Shown: one piece after another, positions 33,491-43,244 of the stretch
How the letters are laid out: every line of letters begins with the position of its first letter
Numbering within the stretch: position 1 is the stretch's first letter
Source of the DNA: Tribonema minus
Taxonomy: Eukaryota > Sar > Xanthophyceae > Tribonematales > Tribonemataceae
Length of the DNA stretch: 64,000 bases
Assembly (NCBI GenBank): GCA_017506865.1
Contig: JAFCMP010000065.1
Span: forward strand, 288,183-352,182
Reading direction: 5' to 3'
The notes under the pieces: model-generated
What the model was told of the DNA's origin: nothing
Databases searched by the model: none
What the model saw: the letters and a program-made list of their open reading frames with translations, nothing else
Translations under genes and position numbers: made by a program

Positions 33491-35900
33491 AACTGCCTTC
33501 AACTATACCTTTCCGGCGATGGCCCCAATTCGCCAAACCTACGCACGCGGAACACATGGTTCTTGACGCCGCGTCGCCCGCGGCCGCGCCTGCGCTCACA
33601 AATTTCTTCAATGCCCGTCAGCCCCCCCCCCATTGCTCCGCCCTGAAGCGCGCCGCGTTCGTGCAAGTTGAACAGCGGCCGCCCCAGAAACACGCAGCCT
33701 GCCACTAGCAGGGGGTCTGGCTTCTGCTGAGCCGTGAATGGCTTGACTAGGGCAACATGTAAGCGCTGCACTGCACCTGTGTCGAAATGCTTGATCTCGA
33801 CACAGGCGGGCCCCGGTACCCTGACTACCTGATGGGACCCTCAAACGGCGCCTGTAACTTAGGCGCCAGCTCCAGGCTGCAGCATGGTGTCGGGCTTGCA
33901 AGCCACCCACACCAGATCACCCACGTTGTATGCCTGAGGGTCGCGCAGCTGCACGTTGGCCGCCTCAGCTGCCTCCTGCGCCGCCTCCCCTTGAGCCTTG
34001 CCGCCTCAAAAGCCCATTGTAGCGCCAGCTGCTGCTCCCGCTGCTCCTCCGTGGCTGCGGGCTCCGGTACACCAAGTATATGGTTGATCGACAGCTCCGG
34101 CGCGTGGCCAAACATGAGGTAAAAAGGCTGCTCCTTGATGCTGGTATGCGCAGTTTGCTGCAAAGGCGTGCGCGAACAGCAGCCGATCCCAATGGCGCGG
34201 GTGACTTGCGGCGTGTGCGCGCATCATGTGGGTGAGCTGCTGATTTGGCCGCTCCACAATGCTGTTGCCCTGCGGCCGATATGGCGTGGTCTGCGTCTTC
34301 TTGGCGCCCAACAGCTTGAGCAGCTCTTGTACCACCGCATGAACTCGTCACCTTGGTCAGTGTGGACGGAGCGCGGGACGCCGAACACGCCGACAATGCG
34401 GTCGGCAATGAACTGGGCGACCTCCTCTGCAGACTTGTGCTTGAGGGCGCCGTAGACCTTGAAGCGCGTGGCGGCGTCGATGGCGTTGCAGGAGTAGTAG
34501 TTGCCGTCCTCCGAGGGGTTGTACCCGCCGGTGAGGTCAATGTACCACAGATCCCTCGGGCGAGTGTCCAGCTGCTGCATGGTGCCGCTGATGAAGGGGC
34601 GCGCGCGGTGCGCCACCTTGATGCGCTGACACACGGCGCATGCTTGGCACCAGCGCCGTACGTCCTGCTTGAGCACGGGCCAGTAGTAGCAGTGCTGAAG
34701 CTTGTTGAGCGTTGACTCGTAGCCCATGTGACCACCGCCGACAACATCGTCGTGTGCGCTGCGCAGCACTGTGGACTGTAGCTCCTGTGGCAACACCAGG
34801 CGCTGGCGCTCCTGCCGCCGCCTGCCGTCAAGTGCGTTGAGCTCTGCTGCGTCGCGGCGCATAAGCATGCCGTCGCTGTTGAAGTTGAAGTTGGCCAGCT
34901 CTTCTGGTGCGATGCAGCTGGCGACGCCCTCGTCGCGCTCATCAGTAGTGCCGAGCAGGCACCGGATGATGCGACCTGCAAACTCGTCTGTCTCCTGCTT
35001 CTCCCGTAGCTGCTGCGGCGGCATGGCTGTAAACAACGTGCGGTATTGAGCCTGCAGACTGCCCGCAGCAGCATCGTCGTGCGCCGCGCGTGCGCTGCTG
35101 CCACCTCCGTTCGTCGTGCGTACGTCGCCGCTGTTGCCAAGCGGCGGTGCCGCCGCGGCGCTGCCGTCGCGCGCCGCGCGCACGCCGCCGCCACAGCCGA
35201 GCAGTGCCGCTGCAGCAGCGCCCGCCGCCGCGCGCGCGCACGCCGCCGCCATCGCCGAGCAGCGGCGTCGCTGCGGCGCTGCTGTCGCACGCCGCGCACA
35301 CGCTGCCGCCATCGCTGAGCAGCGGCGTCGCCGCGGCGCTGCCGTCGCGCGCCGCGCGTATGTCGCCGCCATTGTCGAGCGGCGACATCGCCGCGGCGCT
35401 GCCGTCGCGCGCTGCGCGTACGTCGCCGCCATTGCCGAGCGGCGACGCCGCTGCAGCGTTGCCGCGGTGCGCCGCTTGTACGCGGCCGCCATCGCCAAGC
35501 GGCGGCGCCGTCGCAGCGCTTCCGCGCGCAGCGGGTACGCCGGCGCCACTGCCGGGAAGCGGCGCCGCCGCAGCAGAGCTGTCGTCGTGCGCCGCGCGCG
35601 CGGCGCCGCCATCGTCGTTACGTGTGCGGTCGCTGCTGCTGAGCTGCTGGTCCCCCCCCTCAGGCTGCTGCTGCTGTATGGCGGGAGTAGGGGTCACCAC
35701 AGCAGTGTAACCGCCTTGTGCGCGAGCCGGCGCGCAGACCAAACGTCCGCGCGCAAAGTAACTCACTGGCTCCACTGGCAGGTCCAACGCGCCCACGTAC
35801 GCCAAGCCCTGGCATAGCGTGCGCGTCATGACTGGCAGCATGACGTTGGCGGCTACTACTCCTTGCATCGAGCGCGTAATGTCTGGCGGGGGATGCATGG
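33490..35900 (-). pseudogene. Gypsy-type retrotransposon integrase region, frameshifted
   Basis: Reading on the minus strand: a leader (MPVMTRTLCQGLAYVGALDL-type), a 20-residue repeat array, then RTLFTAMPPQQLREKQETDE. The HHCC zinc domain follows (HMGYESTLNKLQHCYYWP, WCQACAVCQRIK), then the DDE core: YIDLTGGY (first Asp), HTDQGDEF (second Asp) and PYRPQGNSIVERPNQQL (Glu). C-terminal parts continue in other frames (FYLMFGHAPELSINH, and a possible degenerate chromodomain with IEEICERRRGRG and FRVRRFGELGPSPE near 33500-33600). At least three frame changes split it, so it cannot be expressed as one protein. No reverse transcriptase precedes it on this strand: at about 35.9 kb it meets, head to head, plus-strand RNase H sequence. 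Confidence 0.8.
35080..35600 (-). repeat. 60-bp minisatellite within the integrase-side reading frame
   Basis: Eight to nine imperfect units of ~60 bp, each giving about 20 residues of the type ARDGSAAATPLLSDGGSVCA on the minus strand. It lies between the leader peptide and the integrase zinc domain. All three minus frames stay open over it, which inflates ORFs on both strands. Confidence 0.8.
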
Positions 35901-35959
35901 GTCGCAGACCTGCACTTGCAGCTTCTGGTTGAAGTTAAGTACCAGCGCCTCCTGAGCGC

Positions 35960-36290
35960 TGGCCACATCGCCCCGCCGCTGCTTGTAGTGCGACGGTGGT
36001 CGCTGGCTGATGCGCCTGACAAGTGTCGGCGCTGGCTCGTTTGTCGCGCGAGCTGCTCGCCATCGTCAAGACAACTCGCGTACTTCAAACCCTACTTGAA
36101 GTATCACACGTTCCGCCTGTTCACTGACTGCGCGCTCCTTCTCTTCCTTGGCCGCAACCTTCATCATAGCCTAGTACTGGAGCGGTGGGCGGCAGCGCTC
36201 GACGACCTAGACTTCACCGTCGAGTACCTGAAGGGGGAGCGCATGCCGGCTAATCCGTGTTCACGCCTCAGAGACCCGTCACGCCTGCGG
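35960..36290 (+). pseudogene. RNase H end of a Gypsy-type reverse transcriptase
   Basis: RELLAIVKTTR, then after a one-base shift YFKPYLKYHTFRLFTDCALL and LERWAAALDDLDFTVEYLKG, match the end of Ty3/Gypsy RNase H (the E-LLAIV, F-L-TD and ERW-L...F-V-Y-KG pattern). The reverse transcriptase itself is absent upstream, where integrase sequence of opposite orientation begins. The same reading frame continues into the methyltransferase. Confidence 0.7.
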
Positions 36291-36990
36291 CACCTCGCGG
36301 ACTTGCTGCCGGCGGACGTCTGCGACATGGAGCGGAGGCGCGCACGCACATACTTCAACAGCCGCAGCATCATGCGGCCAGTAACGGCGGTCAACCTGTG
36401 CGCGGGCATCGGCGGCGGTGAGGAGAGCGCGGCTGGCTACTGCGACTTCAAGCTCGCTGTAGAACACGACCCAAACATTGCAGAGCTCTACCAGCGGCGC
36501 GTCCCACACACAACATTGCTGGTGGCGGACCTGGACGCGGTGGCAGCGCTCAGGAAGACATGGCACTACCTGTTCCTCTATGGGACCCCGCGCCAAGACA
36601 GCAGCAGCGAGGGCTTGCGAGTACTGGGTGAGCGGGCCTACGTGGCCATACGAGCGGCCAAGCGCTTGTAGTGCGGCTCAAGCCGATGCTGGCCATACTG
36701 GAGAACGTTCCGCCCTTCCTCAGCACCTCCACCTTCCGCGACTATTGCGATCTGCTGCTCGACGCCGGTTACGACATCGGCGTCTACACGCTGTGCGTGG
36801 ATCGGCTCGGCGGCGCCACTACGCGCAGCCGCATTTGGGTCGTAGCGCTGCAGCGGCAGGAACACAGCGGCAGACGATTGCTGCTTTTGGGACAGTACCT
36901 ACGCGATGCACAGCAGCAGCGCGCCAGCATGCTGCAGCGTGCGCAAGGAGTTGGGCGGCGAGGAAGCGGGGTTCTGGTACGCGGCTAGAA
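36291..36990 (+). pseudogene. Cytosine-C5 DNA methyltransferase domain captured by a retrotransposon, catalytic Cys lost
   Basis: In frame after RNase H: motif I AVNLCAGIGGGEESAAGY, motif II-like LAVEHDPNIAELYQRR, motif III-like LLVADLDAV, and motif IV LFLYGTPRQDSSSEGLR. After a frame change at about 36660 come motif VI ILENVPPFLST and motif VIII-like GATTRSRIWVVAL. In C5 methyltransferases motif IV is PCQ, whose Cys attacks the cytosine. Here it reads PRQ (CGC), a single-base change from TGC. I do not see the target-recognition domain or motifs IX-X clearly. With the frameshift and the Cys-to-Arg change, this copy is predicted inactive. It is most like a retroelement-borne methyltransferase rather than a host gene, because RNase H and retropepsin flank it on the same strand. 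Confidence 0.75.
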
Positions 36991-37070
36991 ACCCCGACAA
37001 ACCATCAGTGCTGTCCACTGATGCGCCGCCATGAACGCCGCGCTGCGACGCTCAACACCAAAACGCCATA

Positions 37071-37597
37071 GTGCCAGCCGGCACATTCGACACCGCCGGA
37101 GAGCCCGCCGCGCAGCTCGCGCAGAAACTGCCGCCGCATTGGACGGCAGAGGACATTGCTGCAGTCTTCGGCGCCGACGACGGGCGCGCAGTCATGCGCG
37201 TAGGCCTGGTGCTCCATACGGACACGGTGGTTGACGACGCCGTCATCGACACCGGCTCAGGCGCGGCATGGATCCGCGAGGACGTGCTCGCCAACATCAA
37301 CCTGACCGACGGCGCCGCCACAGTTTACTACGCGCCAGTGCTCGGCGAGGCGACACAGGTTGCCGCCGCGCAGGGGCACGTCATGGATCGCGTCAAGCAC
37401 GTTGTCCTGCGCACCACGCTGCGGGAGAGACGGCGGCGGGAGACCCGGTAGAGGCCACGTACCTTGTCCACTACACGGTAGGCAGCATTGGCCCATCCGT
37501 GCTGCTTGGCGGCGCGGCGCTCTGCCGTAACCACTTGGTGCCTGTACCGCATGAGGGCCATTTGATGCGTACGCGTAAGTTCACGACGAGTTCATGA
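37071..37597 (+). pseudogene. Retropepsin-like aspartic protease remnant
   Basis: MPAGTFDTAGEPAAQLAQKL leads to VVDDAVIDTGSGAAWIRED, which contains the DTGS active-site motif of retroviral-type proteases with the usual flanking hydrophobics. After a frame change near 37440 comes YLVHYTVGSIGPSVLLGGAA, fitting the later IxG-type strand. In Gypsy elements the protease normally precedes reverse transcriptase. Here it follows the methyltransferase, so the order is rearranged or belongs to two adjoining insertions. Confidence 0.65.
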
Positions 37598-37639
37598 AGC
37601 GATCAAAAAAGTGCGTTTTTGGTGAAGCGTGCGTGATCA

Positions 37640-40600
37640 CTCCAACGAGCGCACGGATGGCCTACAGTGGAATAGTCAGGAGGCCTTGGAGGATTTTGGG
37701 TCCCCTTCCCTACTTTCTCCAAGGCCCATCTCGCTCGCTAGCTGCGCGCGGCGAGGCCTGGTGCGTGTGCTGGGCGCTGCAAAACAAGCCTGCATGGCGC
37801 ACGCACCGGAGGTGATATTGGCGGCAGCCACAAGCATGGTTGCATTGGCGGTACCCTTCCGCCGTCCTCGGAAGCACGCGTGATCACGTGCTGCCGGTTC
37901 CAGATCACCCCTGGCGTTCCAGGCGTGGCGTGCGCTCGGTGTCGGCTGGGTTCCCTTTCCCAGCTGTCGGCGGCGTGGACAAGCTTGGAGGTACCATTGC
38001 GTCTGCAGTAGCGGGCGCCCTGGCCTGGGCTTTGCAGGTAATGAATTTGAGGGCATTCTCATTAGCATCTGCCAGCTGTCATGATTCTAGGCGCGGCAGT
38101 TGTCCATTTCACCTGTCTGCGGCGCTTAGGTTGGCGAATCTCGTTCAGCAAGCCCCCTCCTCCGTGATTATGCAGTATTGCCGAGAATGTTGATACATCA
38201 AGGCCGGAATAGTTTGGCACGCAGCCTGCTGTAGCAGTCACTCTGCAGGGGCTTAGAGCTGGTGTGACCATGACCAAGCTGGCGCTGGTGTCATTAGCGG
38301 TTACGTCTTCGTCTTTACTGCAAACAGGACCTGTTTGCAGTACGACCGTGACACAACTGCTTGTGTCACGAAAGCAGCTTGCGGCTGCGTTGTCACACAA
38401 TATTCCAGCTGTCATGATACCAATCTCGACGCAGTGCGTCCAGGAAGGAGAAGCTTGCTGAATGACATTTGCTAGCTTGAGCAGCAGACATGGTTGTGAC
38501 CAAGAGACGGCCATTTTCATGCCAATAATCATGAAAGTTATGCAGTGCTGGTGGTGATGCTCTGTCACGCGCTTTGCATTTGGATGTGAAGGTCAGGCAA
38601 ACCTTATTGCCTGGCCTTGTGATTGCGGCGGCGGCTGCTGATGTGTGAGGCTTGTATGGCTGTGCCTGGGTCGGTGAGCACACAGCACCACGCTGCGCAG
38701 CGCAACCTGTACTTCCAGGCCGTGATCTGCCTATAGACGACTCTGGGGTACTGTCGGTGGCGCGCGACCAGAAAGCAGACCTGGATCGTGGGAGGGCACG
38801 ATGCGCGCGTGTCCTCTTCTGGGGGCTGGGAGGAGCCGCTGCCCCCAGCTTCCCAGGGCCGTCCCTCACGTCCAAATGCTTCCAACAGTATATTTATGCT
38901 GCGAATGCAAAGTATCTTTGAAATAATGCGGTGTAGGAGATGTGGAGCAAACTCAGGCTGATTATGAATCGTTATCAGTATGAATCATCAGCAGTGTGCT
39001 CCACATTTCCTACTGTGACACAGCAACATGATAGCAGGAGTCTCAACATATTTGCCTCACATTACATATCATACACATCAATCAATGCTGACACTACTTA
39101 TAATAAAGTTGCCAGCCACATCAGTGTTCAGCTTCCGTAGCTTCCGTAGAATAAAAAATCGTTTATCTTTCATTATTTACAAGCAACTTTTTTTGAGACA
39201 ATTGTGAGCATGTCTAGACCATCATTGAAGAATAGTTTATGTAGCTTTCGTGTAGTTCCCCTGCGGTTGGTCTGCACCTTGGCGCGGTGTGGGGGCCTCG
39301 ACACAGAGATTGGTGTCCAACTAAGACAGACCATACTGGGGGGGGGAGGCTGCAATGTATGACAGAGCGAGAGATAGATGCAGTTTGTCTCAGTATTTAA
39401 AATGATGTGCTCACACACTACACTTGACACACTACACCCGCAGGCACCAGAGGAGCTTGCACCCCCCTCTCTTACCTCCCTCCCTTCGCCCCCTCAGGCA
39501 TTCCCTCTTGCTTGTGGTGTTGCGACGCTGACGGCGTGCCCTTGCTATTTGATTGTCCACGCCTAAACATCACAGATCATATTGCATTTGATTGTCCACA
39601 CCTAACCATCACAGATCATATTGCGTATCGCCTGCCTGATTACTCACAACCTCTCTGACCAATATTTGCTGCATCTGTGCAGGCGTTGCTCATGCCTACA
39701 TGCGGAAGGTATCTACGAAACACTGACTGAGATTGCGGCCTGCTCAGCACCTTAAACGGTACAGAACATGCCCCTGTCAGGTCTCGTGTGATGTAGTGAC
39801 TTACTTGTCCACGTCATGCACAAATTCAGGGTTCCTTTACCCCCGGACCTACCCGCTCCTATCAATCCCTCCTGATCCCCCACTAATCCTCTCGTCGCAG
39901 GTGCGCCTGTGCAGGCACGAAACATCGTGCCTTTGATTGCAGACCCGACATTCAAGTCACCTTTGACCTTCTGACTCGCGTAACCACTCATATTTATACT
40001 GACTGTGGTATACCTGATCATCCGCTTATTTCCTCGTAGTGAACTCAGTTCTCTTGCACCTGTGCAGAACACGCCTGCTGTGACCTGCTATGCACTGACT
40101 TTCGTATCCGTCCCTGCAGAACCAGCATACTGTATGGCCTTCCTGAGCATCTGCTTTTTCTCTCGTCAGTCTTGGTACTCACGTGTCGTTCATTGCCCAC
40201 AGCCCTGCTCTTCAGGCAAGCAGGTGGCACCGCTGCTGCCACGACGACGATGCGCGGGGGGGGGGTCCAAGGGTCGCGGGGCGTGCAGCGCTGCTGCCGC
40301 TGCCTTCATGCCTTCCGCTGTGGCACACTGGCTTAGTGATGCATCAGAGAGTCAAGATGAGTTATGAGGAGTTCCCCGTCCTCGCGCGCGCTGTAGCCTC
40401 ACACGCCCCCCCCCCCCCTCTCTTTTTACTTTCTCCCCCCTCCCTCTCCCCCCCCATCCCAGCCCCCTAAGACAAGTCATTTTGTTTTCCTTGCACGCTC
40501 TGTGTACATGACATTCAATTGCCCAATCTGCAAACATTTTAATGAATACATCAACTTGTTGACCAAAAGTCAGCACTTTAATAGGGCTGTGATTGCCTTT

Positions 40601-40690
40601 TCTTCCTCTGTTGCTGAGCTGCCGCTGTTGATTGCCTGTTCATGTCTGCATCTGATTGCCTGTGTACATCTGCATCTGGTTGACTGAGAA
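37640..40690 (+). repeat. R-family interspersed repeat, copy B
   Basis: It starts at GCACGGATGGCCTACAGTGG right after the protease remnant and ends near GCATCTGGTTGACTGAG. It is closely similar to copy C over 37.90-38.10 kb (the GGCGTGGACAAGCTTGGAGG region, followed by a CAG/GTAATG donor-like site). That interval looks like a conserved exon (acceptor-like CCAG, GVRSVSAGFPFPAVGG frame), but no larger gene could be assembled. Acceptor-like CTGTGCAG strings recur at 39676, 39908 and 40060. No element-encoded enzyme was seen. Confidence 0.7.
38316..38342. repeat. Conserved R-family palindrome, copy B
   Basis: TACTGCAAACAGG and CCTGTTTGCAGTA are perfect 13-bp arms around a single central A. It can form a hairpin or bind a dimeric protein. 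Confidence 0.85.
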
Positions 40691-40879
40691 GTAGCTGTGT
40701 CAATGTGTGTGTGTTTGAGGGGGCCTGGCGCAGTGCTGTGTATACATGCTCGAGCCTCAAGCCCGCAAGTTCCTGCGCGGTGTACACGTGGCCATTGTTT
40801 TTTGAGTTGTATACTGTCAGTGGCCGGCAGGCTTGAACGGTTGACTCATGGTTGTCACCGCCAGTGGGGGCTTAGCTGC

Positions 40880-43220
40880 AATTTCAGGTTTGAGTGCGGA
40901 CGAATGGATATTCATATCCCTGTTGTATTGAAGGCTCTAGTAGAAACGGAGGCTGGCCCAGGGATTGTAGCATTTCAAATTCATGCATGATGCTGTGCTG
41001 ATCTAGCAACAGATACTGCCCCCCCTTGAATGCTGCTTCAGCCGGCCATAAGCTCTGCGTCGCATGCTTCTCTACTGTACGGCATCCAACGATGAGGGTA
41101 CTGGCGTCATCGCCAATCACAACAAGGGCACCAAATGCTGCTGTGGTGCATTCTGATAGCAATTTGCCTTATAGGCGAGGGAGCCGTCAGGGCAAAGCCT
41201 TCTTTTTCAAAAGTCACATAGCTAACGCAGCTCTCCACACTACTGGTGCATCTGGACTGGCTATTTTGCGGTGCTGGGTATGCTTATGTAAGTATCGCTG
41301 CAACCATTCACCAATGAATGTGGTTGCCACTTCTGTTGAGAACGCCCAGAAACTACTACGGCGCTCACTCTCCAGCGTGTGCGGTATTACCTACTGCACC
41401 ACGTGCACCGTATCAGCACTTGGCACGTATGGTACTGCAGTCGCAAGCCTGCAGTTATGCTTTGCAGCCTGCAAGGAGCTCTCGATGCCTCCACCTTGCC
41501 TGACAGAAGTTGTGCTTGACGGCTTTGAAGTATGCTGCAAGATTCTAGCTCTGTTCCGAAAGCCAAAGTTGGCATGCCCTGACTCACCAGAGCGCGGTGC
41601 GTGGTGCTGCTGAGTGTATTTGGTGTGGTGGCAGCACGGCTTGGTGGCAATGCAGACGTAATTCCCGCAGCATGCGCGTAATGCGATCTCATCAGAGAAC
41701 AATGGTTGATGCAGGCATCTGCTGACACAATCAAGGCAAATGTCGAAGTGCCACAGTGATGATGGTCTCTGACTCGCTTTAAGCGCAATTTAAAAGAAGG
41801 CCGTCCCTCCAGGTCGCTCGCCCCCCCATTTCTTTTGGGGTGGGGTGGTTTGTTCTGCATTTCATGTACTTCCGCTTGTGGAGCAGAACCCCATATAAAG
41901 CTTTATTCATAGTAAAGCAGTTTAATCAAAGCTTACATAGAAGAGACCTTAACAAATCGCCCCATCCCCCATGTCTGACCAAACATGCCCAAAGCATTCT
42001 TGAAACAAACCGTACAGACCGGGAACCCCTCGGACGCTATTTGCAGGGATGAATAATTGCACATGTGTGCTCCGAACCTACAAGATTGGAGAAGATCTTG
42101 ATTCACGCTTGCATTTTGTCTAGCAGATTGTCTGATCCTCGATTTGTGCCCCTGCGCCAACAGGCGGTTCATTCACACGTCCTGCAAGCAGCATCCAGTT
42201 CCTGCTTACAGGTCAAATGCTTCAGTGACAAGACCTGACAGCCTTTGTAAAGAACTGAGACGCAACAGATGTTGGGGACAACCTCATGGTAATGAGAAAC
42301 GATGCACGATGCATCGCAGGAATGCCGGAGGATTCTGAACAGCGCGAGGGCATGCAATCATCATCATCGCGCAACATGTCGCACCTCAAGTACTGTCTGG
42401 AGCATCCTGACATGCTGCACTCACAGCAGCTGCACTGGTGAAGGCCACTATAGAGGCTGAACAGGGTGTTTTTTCAGCACACTCCTCAATGGATCTCGAG
42501 ATGCCACAGCCAACACTGCTGCAAACCTCTCTGCTATGTAACATTGATTCTATTACGTATGTGCAACTTTGGAGGTGACAAGCTGTTGCGACGACTCTGG
42601 AATGTCAGCAGCTGTTTAGACGAAGGAATAAAGCTCTTGGCTCTGAATGAAGCTTGCTGGTGCAACAAACGCTCATAGTGCTGTTCTACCTGGTTCTTGA
42701 ACTTTATGTGGACCAACTTGAAGGATGCTTCCAGGTAAGCGTGGTCAACAGAGCCAGCCTCGGGCTTTCTTTGAAGATAAAGAAAATATGCTAAGGCTCT
42801 ATCTAGAGCTGTGAAACTCTTGGTAGACTTGCTTTGTTTGCTCACGAACAATATGATGGGGGGACATCATGAGACGCAGTGTCAGGCTCATTTCATGCTC
42901 CTGAAAAAATGGATGACGCCCTGCAAGTATTGAGCATCCACGTTATCACGCCTCGTAACAGCAATGCGCATGGCCTGCTTCAGCAGAGGTTCAGAAAAGA
43001 GCTGTTGCAATTGCCCATACCATGTCTCACCTTCGGGCAACAGAAGCTCACGTTTACAGGTCGGAGACTATCTTGCGTAAGAAGCGTGGATGTTCAATGC
43101 ATGCATCGCAGGAACAGGAACTCCAAAGAAGCATTCACTACTACTGGTAGACTCTTTTCTTTGTGTGCGTCTGCCGCTGTACCCCCAAGAGAGCGCGGTG
43201 CATCCACTTCAACTGTGACT
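40880..43220 (-). pseudogene. Unidentified decayed protein-coding cluster between R-family copies B and C
   Basis: Several minus-strand frames look protein-like but shift repeatedly. In order from high coordinates: EPLLKQAMRIAVTRRDN with LQGVIHFFRSMK; MSPHHIVREQTKQVYQEFH; ALDRALAYFLYLQRKPEAGS with LVHIKFKNQVEQHYERLL (42534-42851); SEGFPVCTVCFKNALGMFGQ (41933-42172); FSDEIALRACCGNYVCIATK (41391-41702); and FGALVVIGDDASTLIVGCRT with KHATQSLWPAEAAFKGGQ (40884-41162). No family was identified. The compact size and decay suggest an old transposase-like or retroelement gene, but introns in a live gene are an alternative. Confidence 0.3.
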
Positions 43221-43244
43221 TGAACTGCGAGGGAGAGAAATCCC

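Noticed and set aside
34942-35898. Long Arg/Ala-rich ORFs on both strands
   Set aside because: They are kept open by the 60-bp minisatellite. Only the frame leading into the HHCC zinc domain has recognisable content.
33400-37650. LTRs bounding the Gypsy parts
   Set aside because: I could not find a direct repeat of useful length on both sides. The right side runs straight into the R-family repeat.
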